Below are positions 1 through 7,133 of a DNA stretch of 64,000 nucleotides, in pieces. This DNA comes from an uncultured Clostridia bacterium (GTDB lineage Bacteria; Bacillota; Clostridia; Christensenellales; CAG-917). The notes under the pieces are model-generated. The model was not told the DNA's origin and made no database searches. It saw only the letters and a program-made list of their open reading frames with translations. Within the stretch, counting starts at the first letter, position 1; the number at the start of each line of letters is the position of its first letter. Position numbers and translations under genes: made by a program. The stretch covers positions 310,001 through 374,000 of the forward strand of contig CAKQUX010000001.1 in the NCBI GenBank assembly GCA_934277645.1. The letters run 5' to 3'.

Positions 1-387
1 AGGGCTTTTAACTATTTCGTCAGGAACGCCTCGCACAAAAGACGAAAAACTGTCGCCGTCAAGTTGCATAAGTCCGCATTCGGACAAAACGTCACGACTT
101 ATACCTTGCGGAATTTTAACGGTAAAATAATTCTCGCCGCATTTTACGCCGCTTTTTACTTTGCCCTTCTCTATTTCCACGTCGGTCAAATAAGTTTCCT
201 TGATAAGGCCGCTTACTCTTTCCACCGCTTCTGACGAAAACAGGGTCAGAGTGCAATTCATTCCGCGTTTTGTAAGCTCAACGCTTCCGGACGATTTCAA
301 AAGAGCAGACAAAAAAGCCCTTACGCAACAAAGTTGCTTCGGGCAAGACGATAAGATTTCTTCAAGCACCAATTCTTTAAAATTCAT
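1..387 (-). CDS. whiA: WhiA, DNA-binding regulator (C-terminal part outside window)
   Basis: WhiA is a homing-endonuclease-fold (LAGLIDADG-like) protein with a helix-turn-helix, linked to cell division and sporulation control in Gram-positive bacteria. About 129 residues are visible, starting at ATG 387. They show the family's N-terminal pattern: an early 'CPKQLCCVRAFLSALLK' helix with paired cysteines, then a 'GSVELT' strand, then 'GLMQLDGDSF' before the expected cysteine-rich boundary, which falls just outside the window. The start overlaps the stop of the PHP gene by 4 nt (ATGA), so the two are translationally coupled. In most Firmicutes rapZ and yvcK/mgfK precede whiA; here the PHP gene abuts it directly. 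The identification rests on pattern and context. Confidence 0.8.
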   Translation of the reverse strand, partial: MNFKELVLEEILSSCPKQLCCVRAFLSALLKSSGSVELTKRGMNCTLTLFSSEAVERVSGLIKETYLTDVEIEKGKVKSGVKCGENYFTVKIPQGISRDVLSECGLMQLDGDSFSSFVRGVPDEIVKSP

Positions 388-1160
388 TTCTTCCTCGTCG
401 TAAATTCGCAATCTACCCCGACTATTCTTTCAAGCGGAATCTTGTGTTTTTCGATAAACGCCTTAACTCTGAAAAATTTTCCGACGTTTATGATTTTATG
501 CGCGTCGCTTCCCAAGATGAATTTTACTCCGCTTTTTAAGGCTTCGTCAATCATCGGTTCAAGCGTTTCGATGTGTTTTTCGTTTAGTTCTATATGACAG
601 CCGTTTGATTTTGTGCACTCGAATATCCTTTTGCCGTTCACTTTGGCGCGATGCCCCAAGTGGCAAATCACGTCAACGGGATACTTTTCGACGGCCTTGA
701 CAAACGCTTCTGTATTTTTTTCGACAAGCTCGCTCGATAAGTTTTTCGTCCAGCCGTTGCGGAGAATAAACGCCGCTCTGTCTTTGCCGTCGCCTTTTGT
801 CACAAATCTGTGAAAGCCGACGTGCAACACGTCAAGTTTCTTTATCACACTTGGCATAACGTCTATATCGCCGTCAAAGTTCAGAATGTTTCCTTCGACC
901 GACTGCAATGCCGTTATGCACTTTTTATTCTTCATTTCATCAATGGATGAATTCGATTTTTCGTTTATCTGTTTTATTCGGGAAATAGATTTTTCGAGTT
1001 TTTCATCTGTCATTCCGACAAAATAACTGCGATACGAATGGTCGCAAATCGCAAATTTTTCAAGCCCGACTCTGTTTGCTTCACGGCAAACGGCTTCGAT
1101 GCTCCCCTTGCCGTCGCTGAAATCGGTGTGAATATGAAAATCTCCCAAAATCTTAATCAA
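384..1160 (-). CDS. PHP-domain phosphoesterase
   Basis: This 258-residue protein is a stand-alone PHP (polymerase and histidinol phosphatase) domain, a metal-dependent phosphoesterase. Metal-ligand motifs are visible in order: 'DFHIHTDFSDG' near residues 8-18, 'CDHS' near 39-42, 'HVGFH' and 'CHLGH' in the middle, and 'GSDAH' near 217-221. The substrate is unknown; relatives include YcdX-like and histidinol-phosphatase-like enzymes. It overlaps the end of murB by 8 nt and the start of whiA by 4 nt. PHP proteins often occur in clostridial murB-rapZ-yvcK-whiA clusters, so it is probably a normal member of this cell-wall and division block. Confidence 0.85.
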   Translation of the reverse strand: MIKILGDFHIHTDFSDGKGSIEAVCREANRVGLEKFAICDHSYRSYFVGMTDEKLEKSISRIKQINEKSNSSIDEMKNKKCITALQSVEGNILNFDGDIDVMPSVIKKLDVLHVGFHRFVTKGDGKDRAAFILRNGWTKNLSSELVEKNTEAFVKAVEKYPVDVICHLGHRAKVNGKRIFECTKSNGCHIELNEKHIETLEPMIDEALKSGVKFILGSDAHKIINVGKFFRVKAFIEKHKIPLERIVGVDCEFTTRKK

Positions 1161-1995
1161 GTAGCTTAAACTCCCTTTCTAATCGTATTCCGTATTTATA
1201 ATAAACCGTTTCTTCGATTTTGTCGACTATTTGCAAAAAGTCGCTTGCGGTTGCGCCGCCGTTGTTCACGATAAAATTGCAATGCTTGCCTGATATCGAA
1301 GCGCCGCCGACCGAATAACCTTTTAGTCCGCAATCTTCGATAAGTTTTCCTGCGCTCGCCCCTTTCGGATTTTTAAAAGTGCTTCCGCACGACGGCGCAG
1401 TCGGTTGAGTCAAACGCCGTTTATGGCAATTCGCCTTAACCGTTTTTGTCATTTCTTCTCGGTCGGCTCTTTTTAGTTTAAAAGTCGCCGACACTATAAC
1501 GCCGTCAACGTCGCTTTCTCTGTAACCGAAATTAGGCTTAACCTCGTTTAAAACGCCGCCCTTTAAAACCAGACAACTTTCAAGGCAATCGCTTATCTGC
1601 ATCGAAAATGCGCCTGCGTTCATCTTAACGAGTCCGCCTACGCTTGCAGGAATTTGATGAACAAATTCAAGTCCCGACAGCGAAGCATCGAAAGCCGCGT
1701 CAAACAATTGTTTTGCGCTTGCCCCTGCTTCGGCGATTATCTTTTCGTCCGAAACAAAAACGCCGTTAAGCCTTTTAAGCGACAAAGCCGTTATTCGTTT
1801 GATTCCGTCACTTATGATAAGGTTGCTTCCTTGCCCTATCACGAAATCGAATCGATTTTGTGCCGCAACAAGAGCGTCAATCGTAAGCGGAAAAATCGTT
1901 TCGGCTATGCTTCCGCCGCCCCTAAAAGTCGTTATATCTTTTGCCGACAAATTGTCCAAAACAATCACGGCGCTCTTGTCGAAAAAATTTGGCAT
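1153..1995 (-). CDS. murB: UDP-N-acetylenolpyruvoylglucosamine reductase
   Basis: MurB is the NADPH- and FAD-dependent enzyme that reduces UDP-GlcNAc-enolpyruvate to UDP-MurNAc in cytoplasmic peptidoglycan synthesis. At 280 residues it is of usual short-type length. Visible motifs are 'TFRGGG' (about 23-28), the FAD-binding 'GQGSNLIISD' (about 54-63), 'IPASVGGLVKMNAGAF' (about 114-129), 'FGYRESD', and 'SCGSTFKNP', whose serine is the expected proton donor. The C-terminus carries 'RLEREFKLLD' with the expected late glutamate. The start at 1995 has only a weak ribosome binding site. A 149-bp gap separates it from hprK, longer than other gaps in the block. Confidence 0.95.
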   Translation of the reverse strand: MPNFFDKSAVIVLDNLSAKDITTFRGGGSIAETIFPLTIDALVAAQNRFDFVIGQGSNLIISDGIKRITALSLKRLNGVFVSDEKIIAEAGASAKQLFDAAFDASLSGLEFVHQIPASVGGLVKMNAGAFSMQISDCLESCLVLKGGVLNEVKPNFGYRESDVDGVIVSATFKLKRADREEMTKTVKANCHKRRLTQPTAPSCGSTFKNPKGASAGKLIEDCGLKGYSVGGASISGKHCNFIVNNGGATASDFLQIVDKIEETVYYKYGIRLEREFKLLD

Positions 1996-2144
1996 ATCTA
2001 AATATATGCCGCGATAATCTTTTTGTTTCTGCCCTTTTGACCGCTTGTTTAAAGATTTGTTAAGACAGAACTTGAAAGCCGCAAAGCAACTGCCGTCGTT
2101 AGTTTTGATGGCAATTAAGCATAAAATCTATTATCTCAAAACTC

Positions 2145-3092
2145 TCAATCGATTTTACGATTGTTAAAGTTTTTCATATTTTTCAATATGCCGTCAAGCG
2201 GGTCTTTACCCAAACTTTTTAGGCACATATTTTTTGTCGCCGCTTCTATAACAATTGCAAGGTTTCTGCCTGCAATGACCGGAATTGAAATCTTCGGGAT
2301 TCTTACTCCCAAAATTTCGACGTGAGCCGTCTCGTCGCCGAGTCTTTCGACTTTGTCCGTCCATTTTACGAGTTCGACGTTAAGACCGATTTGCTTTTCT
2401 TCCAAAACGCCCGAAATGCCGTACATATCTTCTACGTTGATAATTCCCACGCCCCTGACTTCGAGCAAGTTTCTTATGGTTTTAGGTGCGCTTCCCATAA
2501 GACAATTCTTTATGTTTTTTACGATAACTCTGTCGTCTGCGACAAGCATATGTCCCCTATGAACAAGCTCTAAAGCCGTTTCGCTTTTTCCTATTCCGTT
2601 TTCACCCGTAATAAGCACGCCGATGCCCGAAATATCCAAAAGTTCGCCGTGTATATCGGTTTGTTCGCAAAGCTGTTCGTTTAAATAATGAACAAGGTCG
2701 TTTACAAACTCAGAAGTCGACTTTTCGGTGCCGTAAATAGGACACTTATATTTCCTTGCAATCTCCAAATACGTTTCATCGGGCGAAAAGCCGCGCGTCA
2801 TAACTACGCACGGAATTTGCTTGGACAAAAACACGTCTACTCTTTTGACGGCGTCGTCTTGCTCTAAACTTTTGAGATATGCGATTTCCGCACTTCCGAC
2901 AACTTGCACCCTACTCGATGCGAAATAATCTTCAAACCCTGCGAGCAAAAGTCCCGGGCGATTGACTGTGACCGTCTGCAATCTGATTTTTGCGTCCTGT
3001 TCGGCATAAAACACCTTTAAACCGTTGTCTTTTGCAAAGTCATCCGAACTGACGTAAACCGATTCTTTTTCTTCTACCGCTTTGTTTACCAT
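2145..3092 (-). CDS. hprK: HPr kinase/phosphorylase
   Basis: HprK phosphorylates and dephosphorylates Ser46 of the phosphotransfer protein HPr and so links glycolytic state to catabolite control in Firmicutes. The 315-residue length is typical. The N-terminal domain is followed by a Walker A motif 'GENGIGKSE' (about 157-165), the 'VADDRV' segment with the catalytic aspartates (about 183-188), and the family signature 'EVRGVGIINVEDMYG' (about 211-225). It starts 14 nt after the uvrC stop and is probably co-transcribed with it. The uvrC-hprK-murB order is common in Clostridia. Confidence 0.95.
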   Translation of the reverse strand: MVNKAVEEKESVYVSSDDFAKDNGLKVFYAEQDAKIRLQTVTVNRPGLLLAGFEDYFASSRVQVVGSAEIAYLKSLEQDDAVKRVDVFLSKQIPCVVMTRGFSPDETYLEIARKYKCPIYGTEKSTSEFVNDLVHYLNEQLCEQTDIHGELLDISGIGVLITGENGIGKSETALELVHRGHMLVADDRVIVKNIKNCLMGSAPKTIRNLLEVRGVGIINVEDMYGISGVLEEKQIGLNVELVKWTDKVERLGDETAHVEILGVRIPKISIPVIAGRNLAIVIEAATKNMCLKSLGKDPLDGILKNMKNFNNRKID

Positions 3093-3106
3093 ACTCCACC
3101 TACAAG

Positions 3107-4915
3107 CTAATCTTCGCTGTCAGATTGCAAAGACGCCTTTTTTTCTTCTCTAAAATAATTGTATACCTTTTTAGCCGTTTCTTTCGGCAATACTTTGCCC
3201 AATTCTATCAGGTCGGCTTCCTTGATTTTTTTGACGCTTTTGAAATGTTTAAGCAACGCTTCCACTCGCGCTTTCCCCAAAGTCGGAACGTTATAAAGTT
3301 CGCTCTCACCTGCTTGTTTCAACCTTAGGTTCCTGTTGAACGTGATTGCGAACCTATGCGCCTCGTCACGAACTCTTTGCAAAAGTTGAAGAGCTTTGGA
3401 GCTTTTATCAAGCACGATAGGCGTCGTGTCCAAAAATACTTCTTCTTCCCTTTTTGCAAGAGATAAAATCGGAATGTCTACGCCGGCTCTTTGCATAGCT
3501 TGCTTTGCAAAAGAAAGCTGTCCTTTGCCGCCGTCAATCAAAATAAGGTCAGGCACTGTCCCGAAACTTTCGTCGTCGCCGCCAAGCCTTGACAGCCTGC
3601 GATAAAGAGTTTCTTCCATCGAGCGGAAATCGTCTATTCCCTCAACTGTCTTGATTTTAAACTTGCGATAATGCGACTTCTTCGGCTCGCCGCCTTCGAA
3701 TACAACCATACTCGAAACTTTGTTCGTTCCGCTAAGATGGGAAATGTCGTACGCTTCTATGCGGTTTGGGGCCTTAGGTAAATTCAAGGCATTCATAAGC
3801 TGAATGACCGCGCCTTTGGTTTGCTCATATCTGCGCTTTTCTCGGTCGCCGTATTTTTCGAGATAGTCGGTAGCGTTTGCCGCAGCAAGTTCGACAAGTT
3901 GTTTTCTTATGCCCTTTTGCGGAACAAGGCAAAGCACTTTTCTGTTTGCAACGTTTGAAATTGCGCTTTCAAGTCCTTCGACTTCTTCTTCAAGCAACAC
4001 CTCGTCGCAAACGGGAATGTTTTTGTCATAAAACTGCAAAATGAACGATGATAAATCTTCGTCAAGACTTTCGCAAATAAAGTTGTCTGCGCCGACGGTT
4101 TTTCCGCCTCTTATAATGAGCAAACTGACCGCGGTTTTAAGTCCGTCCGAACGCATAACGAAAACGTCTATGTTTTTGTCGGTCGGCATATTGGTGATTT
4201 GTTTTCTGACAAGTTTATCGAGTACGCCGAGTTTGTCGCGGCATTGCATAGCCGCTTCGAAATTGTTTTCTGCGGAAAACTTGTACATTTTCTCTTTGAG
4301 CAGTTTTTCGACTTCCGTGTCGTTGCCACGCAAAAACGATATGACTTTTTTTATTTCTGCAAGATATTCCTCTCTCGTCACGTTTCCGCTGCACGGCGCA
4401 AGACACTTGCCCATATGATAATTCAAACACGGGCGCAACGGTTTATCGCCAAGTTGCATTCGGCAACTTCTCACCTTAAACGCCGTGTGAATAAGGTCGA
4501 ACACGTCCGAAATATTGACCGAAATCATATAAGGTCCGAAATATTTCGCTCCGTCTTCTTTAAGCGACCTGACAAGCGTGATTTGCGGAAAATTTTCTTT
4601 GAGGTCGATTCGCAAAAACGGATACGCCTTGTCGTCTTTTAACAAAATGTTGTATCTAGGCTTATGCTCTTTTATGAGATTGTTTTCGGTGAGCAAAGCG
4701 TCGACTTCGGATTTAACGATGATATAGGAAAAGTTGCGAACCTTTTCCATCATAGCCATAACTTTGACGGTCTGATTCGCCTTGTGAAAATATTGCCTTA
4801 AACGGTTTTTAAGGTTTTTCGCTTTTCCGACGTAAATAATTTCTCCCCTTTCGTCATACATTATATAAACGCCGGGAGAAGTCGGCACGTCTTTCAACTT
4901 TTCGATTAAATCCAT
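3107..4915 (-). CDS. uvrC: UvrABC system protein C
   Basis: UvrC makes both incisions in nucleotide excision repair. The 602-residue protein shows the GIY-YIG nuclease domain at the N-terminus ('PGVYIMYDERGEIIYVGKAK', about 14-33), a UVR UvrB-interaction motif around residues 205-230, the RNase-H-like C-terminal nuclease ('YDISHLSG' and 'LIDGGKGQL'), and terminal helix-hairpin-helix motifs ('NVPTLGKARVEALLKHF'). The ATG at 4915 fits the family N-terminus exactly. No Shine-Dalgarno sequence lies upstream, and the -10 box ends only 6 nt before the ATG, so the transcript may be leaderless. First gene of the uvrC-hprK-murB-PHP-whiA block. Confidence 0.96.
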   Translation of the reverse strand: MDLIEKLKDVPTSPGVYIMYDERGEIIYVGKAKNLKNRLRQYFHKANQTVKVMAMMEKVRNFSYIIVKSEVDALLTENNLIKEHKPRYNILLKDDKAYPFLRIDLKENFPQITLVRSLKEDGAKYFGPYMISVNISDVFDLIHTAFKVRSCRMQLGDKPLRPCLNYHMGKCLAPCSGNVTREEYLAEIKKVISFLRGNDTEVEKLLKEKMYKFSAENNFEAAMQCRDKLGVLDKLVRKQITNMPTDKNIDVFVMRSDGLKTAVSLLIIRGGKTVGADNFICESLDEDLSSFILQFYDKNIPVCDEVLLEEEVEGLESAISNVANRKVLCLVPQKGIRKQLVELAAANATDYLEKYGDREKRRYEQTKGAVIQLMNALNLPKAPNRIEAYDISHLSGTNKVSSMVVFEGGEPKKSHYRKFKIKTVEGIDDFRSMEETLYRRLSRLGGDDESFGTVPDLILIDGGKGQLSFAKQAMQRAGVDIPILSLAKREEEVFLDTTPIVLDKSSKALQLLQRVRDEAHRFAITFNRNLRLKQAGESELYNVPTLGKARVEALLKHFKSVKKIKEADLIELGKVLPKETAKKVYNYFREEKKASLQSDSED

Positions 4916-4921
4916 CGTTTA

Positions 4922-4950
4922 ATTATAACACAAAGCAAACGCTTTAACAA
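4922..4950 (-). promoter_or_regulatory. Promoter of uvrC, probably leaderless
   Basis: On the minus strand a -35 TTGTTA (4945-4950) and a consensus -10 TATAAT (4922-4927) are separated by 17 bp. The expected transcription start falls on or next to the A of the uvrC ATG at 4915. Confidence 0.7.
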
Positions 4951-5001
4951 CAAAAGCGAAAATATAATAAATCGTAAAATACTACGTTTGTTCATAAACT
5001 T

Positions 5002-5030
5002 ATATGCGCATAAAACACGTTTGCGCATAT
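5002..5030. repeat. Perfect 9-bp inverted repeat upstream of uvrC
   Basis: ATATGCGCA (5002-5010) and its exact reverse complement TGCGCATAT (5022-5030) surround an 11-nt spacer. Each arm contains most of the shorter palindrome TATGCGCATA. There is no T-run, so it is not a terminator. It sits about 50 bp upstream of the uvrC -35 box and could be a protein-binding site or an RNA hairpin downstream of arsR. Confidence 0.5.
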
Positions 5031-5040
5031 CGGCAACAAA

Positions 5041-5070
5041 TAAAAAAACCGCAAACCTTTCGGTTTGCGG
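5041..5070 (-). terminator. Intrinsic terminator of the arsR-type gene
   Basis: A 9-bp perfect stem (CCGCAAACC with its complement, 5049-5070) and a 4-nt loop are followed on the minus strand by a run of seven T residues. It lies 7 nt past the regulator's stop codon. Confidence 0.9.
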
Positions 5071-5077
5071 AGCTGCG

Positions 5078-5410
5078 TCAATATCCCAAAAATCTGACGC
5101 CTGCGTGTAACACGTCTTCAACCTGTTCGCTTTTAAGGCTGTAATAAACGACCTTGCCTACTCTTCTATCGCTTACTACGCCTTGAAGTTTCAACAATTT
5201 GAGCTGATGCGAGCAAGTGGTTTGATTCAGCGACAGCATAGTCGATAAATCGCTTACGCACATTTCCGAAATGGATAATGCGCACAATATCTTTGCTCTC
5301 GTCACGTCCGAAAAAACGGAAAAGAATTGCGCTAACTCGTTTAAGGTTGAATTCTTTGGCACATAACAGTTAATTTTTTCTTGTGTAGCTGTATCCAATA
5401 AAATATCCAT
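5078..5410 (-). CDS. ArsR/SmtB-family winged-helix repressor
   Basis: This 110-residue protein has an ArsR-type winged helix-turn-helix: 'FSDVTRAKILCAL' (about 33-45), the recognition region 'DLSTMLSLNQTTCSHQLKLL' (about 53-72) and the wing 'DRRVGKVVYYSL'. Start ATG 5410 is chosen because GGAGG lies directly upstream; the frame stays open further but without support. The metal-site motif ELCVCDL of ArsR/SmtB proteins appears here as 'EMCVSDL', with only one cysteine, so the inducer may be another metal site, a redox signal or a small molecule. Its promoter is a mirror image of the one driving the divergent small membrane protein, so joint autoregulation is likely. Confidence 0.88.
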   Translation of the reverse strand: MDILLDTATQEKINCYVPKNSTLNELAQFFSVFSDVTRAKILCALSISEMCVSDLSTMLSLNQTTCSHQLKLLKLQGVVSDRRVGKVVYYSLKSEQVEDVLHAGVRFLGY

Positions 5411-5429
5411 AACAGCCTCCACTAACGAT

Positions 5430-5458
5430 ATTGTAAAATACAAAAAAAAATCCGACAA
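5430..5458 (-). promoter_or_regulatory. Promoter of the arsR-type gene
   Basis: Minus-strand -35 TTGTCG (5453-5458), 17-bp spacer and -10 TACAAT (5430-5435). The -35 box is one arm of an inverted repeat shared with the divergent promoter. Confidence 0.75.
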
Positions 5459-5467
5459 GCATGAACT

Positions 5468-5496
5468 TTGTCGAATTGTTTCGCATAACATAGAAT
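5468..5496 (+). promoter_or_regulatory. Divergent promoter of the small membrane protein
   Basis: Plus-strand -35 TTGTCG (5468-5473), 17-bp spacer and -10 TAGAAT (5491-5496). The two divergent -35 boxes are exact inverted copies separated by 9 nt (5459-5467), so the palindrome covering 5453-5473 is a natural operator candidate for the ArsR-type repressor. Confidence 0.75.
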
Positions 5497-5517
5497 AAAG
5501 CAAAAAAAGGTGAATTT

Positions 5518-5679
5518 ATGTTTAACGATAATTGGTTTTTATTCATTCTTATAGTATTGCTGATGTTCTCGGACGACGGTGAATTGAACGAAGTCGAAAC
5601 GTCGGTCATACTTGCGATTTGCCTTGTTTTGGCTTGCAAAAATCCTGCATGTTCGGGCTCTTCGCAAACCACGACTTAA
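5518..5679 (+). CDS. Small membrane protein, 53 residues
   Basis: This short frame starts at ATG 5518, seven nt after an AAGG ribosome binding site and about 15 nt downstream of the predicted transcription start. It encodes 'MFNDNWFLFILIVLLMFSDD' followed by an acidic linker, a second hydrophobic stretch ('VILAICLVLAC') and a short Cys/Ser/Thr tail. Two hydrophobic segments suggest a small membrane peptide. The N-terminal style (Asn-Asp-Asn-Trp then Leu/Ile-rich) resembles small proteins common in Clostridia, but I do not recognise a named family. Its placement opposite an ArsR-type regulator suggests it is the regulated target. The coding call depends on the matched promoter, ribosome binding site and frame. 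Confidence 0.65.
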   Translation: MFNDNWFLFILIVLLMFSDDGELNEVETSVILAICLVLACKNPACSGSSQTTT

Positions 5680-5721
5680 CGCAACAGCGACTAACTCATT
5701 TAGCGTCAATTAGTCATCGGG

Positions 5722-6522
5722 CTATTTGTCGCCGTTTTCGTCACTGTCTTGCCCACTCTCTTTCAAAAAGTCATCGCCACCGTTTTCAGACCCGTTATCG
5801 ACTGTTTCATTGCCAGTATCATTTTTAATCGCGCCGCCCGTGCCGTCTGTTTCGCCTTTTTGTTTTTCACTCGTTTCGACGCTTTCGTCCGATAAGTCAA
5901 ATTCAAAATCATCGCTGTCGTTATCGTCTTTATCTTTTTTGCCCTTTGGCGTATCCTTTATCGCCTTGTCCATAAGCGGTTTTAAGCGTGTGTAAAGCAT
6001 AAGCATAAGCGTATCCAAAAGCAAAAGCGCAAGCGTTCCTACAACGGCAATAACCGCATAATTGATTTCGACGCCAAGTGACGACAGGTCGACAAAAAGC
6101 GTCTTCGAGCCAAAATACAAAGCCGCAAGGCAAGCGTTGATATAAACTATTTTTACAGGGAAAGTGATGTACGGCTTTACGCTCTTTTCCGCCATAACCG
6201 TTGAAATGAAAGTCATAGGTCCGAAATAAATTATAAAGCCTAAAATCTGCAAAATATCGCCGACAATGGCAAACGCTAACAGGCACGACGCAATATACGC
6301 AAACGCCGCCGCCCAATAATATTTCTTACAAATAGGCGCCATCAAAACCACGGACGCCGCTATGTAAAAAGAAATCGTTCCGTATCTGACTATGACGGAA
6401 AGCCAAAGCAGCAACAGCATAAGTCCTGCCGATATGCCTGCGACCGCGATTTCTATGGTTTGTCTTTTAAGTTTGAGTCGTTTTTTCACTAACAGCAAGC
6501 TATAAGGTCGCCACCCATACAT
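5722..6522 (-). CDS. Polytopic membrane protein with acidic tail
   Basis: The N-terminal 190 or so residues contain about five or six hydrophobic segments (for example 'IAVAGISAGLMLLLLWL', 'FYIAASVVLMAPI', 'YAVIAVVGTLALLLLD'). A roughly 70-residue cytosolic-looking tail rich in Asp, Glu, Gly and Asn follows. The membrane part is reminiscent in size of ECF-transporter S components, but no binding motif supports that, so the function is unknown. ATG 6522 overlaps the J-protein gene by 34 nt. A GTG at 6489 overlaps it by only 1 nt and would begin with a basic stretch directly before the first membrane helix; it is a good alternative start. Neither has a clear ribosome binding site. Last gene of a long operon. 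Confidence 0.75.
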   Translation of the reverse strand: MYGWRPYSLLLVKKRLKLKRQTIEIAVAGISAGLMLLLLWLSVIVRYGTISFYIAASVVLMAPICKKYYWAAAFAYIASCLLAFAIVGDILQILGFIIYFGPMTFISTVMAEKSVKPYITFPVKIVYINACLAALYFGSKTLFVDLSSLGVEINYAVIAVVGTLALLLLDTLMLMLYTRLKPLMDKAIKDTPKGKKDKDDNDSDDFEFDLSDESVETSEKQKGETDGTGGAIKNDTGNETVDNGSENGGDDFLKESGQDSDENGDK

Positions 6523-7133
6523 TCACAACAACAGTCGGCGCACAAAAGTCCGCTGCAAATATTACAGCAAGTATTGTCTGAGCCGCCGTTTCTGGAATAG
6601 GTTCTGTCGGGATTTGCTCCCCCTTCCGACGACGAGTAGCTTTTGTTTGAAACTTCGCCGTTTATGCCTTCGTCTTTTTTTGAAAGTTTTGCTTTCAGAT
6701 TGCCGAGTGCTTTTGAATACTTCTCGTTAGACGGATCGATTTCGACGGCAATTTCAAGTTGTTTTTTACATTCCGTAAACCAATTCTTATTGTAAAATAC
6801 GATTGACTGCAGATAATGCCATTCTGCGTCGCGCTTCTCCATTTGGTCGAGAAGAGATTGAGCGTCGTCAAGTCTTTTCTCGGTGAGAGCTTGTCTTACT
6901 TCCGCAAGCGAAGCGCTGTTTTTGTAACCTGCCGCTTCGTCTTCGAGCGATTGCAGAGCGTCGTTAAACGCAAGGTCAAGCTCTTGAAGTTTTTTTGCGG
7001 CGTCAGCCCCCGCTTCGCCCTCTAAGAACAAATCGTTTTGATACTTATCGCGTTTTTCGTGATAAGCGTTCAGTATTTCTTCACGGCTTGCCCCGTGCCT
7101 TACTCCCAATGTTACAAACGGGTCGTTTCGCAT
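6489..7133 (-). CDS. J-domain-like protein with degenerate HPD and Cys-rich tail
   Basis: The 214-residue protein begins like a J domain ('DPFVTLGVRHGASREEILNAY', residues 4-24; written here in short form). The Hsp70-stimulating HPD motif is replaced by 'QND' in 'KYQNDLF', so it probably does not activate DnaK. A helical TPR-like middle ('WHYLQSIVFYNKNWFTECKK') follows, then a Ser/Gly linker and a tail with ten cysteines in its last 27 residues ('TCCNICSGLLCADCCCEC' plus a terminal Cys pair). The tail could bind metal or iron-sulfur, or be acylated. It overlaps the DUF5685 gene by 22 nt. The pairing of DUF5685 with a J-like protein recurs in Clostridia; its role is unknown. Confidence 0.85.
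   Translation of the reverse strand: MRNDPFVTLGVRHGASREEILNAYHEKRDKYQNDLFLEGEAGADAAKKLQELDLAFNDALQSLEDEAAGYKNSASLAEVRQALTEKRLDDAQSLLDQMEKRDAEWHYLQSIVFYNKNWFTECKKQLEIAVEIDPSNEKYSKALGNLKAKLSKKDEGINGEVSNKSYSSSEGGANPDRTYSRNGGSDNTCCNICSGLLCADCCCECMGGDLIACC

Noticed and set aside
5680..5721. GACTAA/TTAGTC inverted repeat as terminator of the small membrane gene
   Set aside because: The stem is short and has no T-run on either strand.
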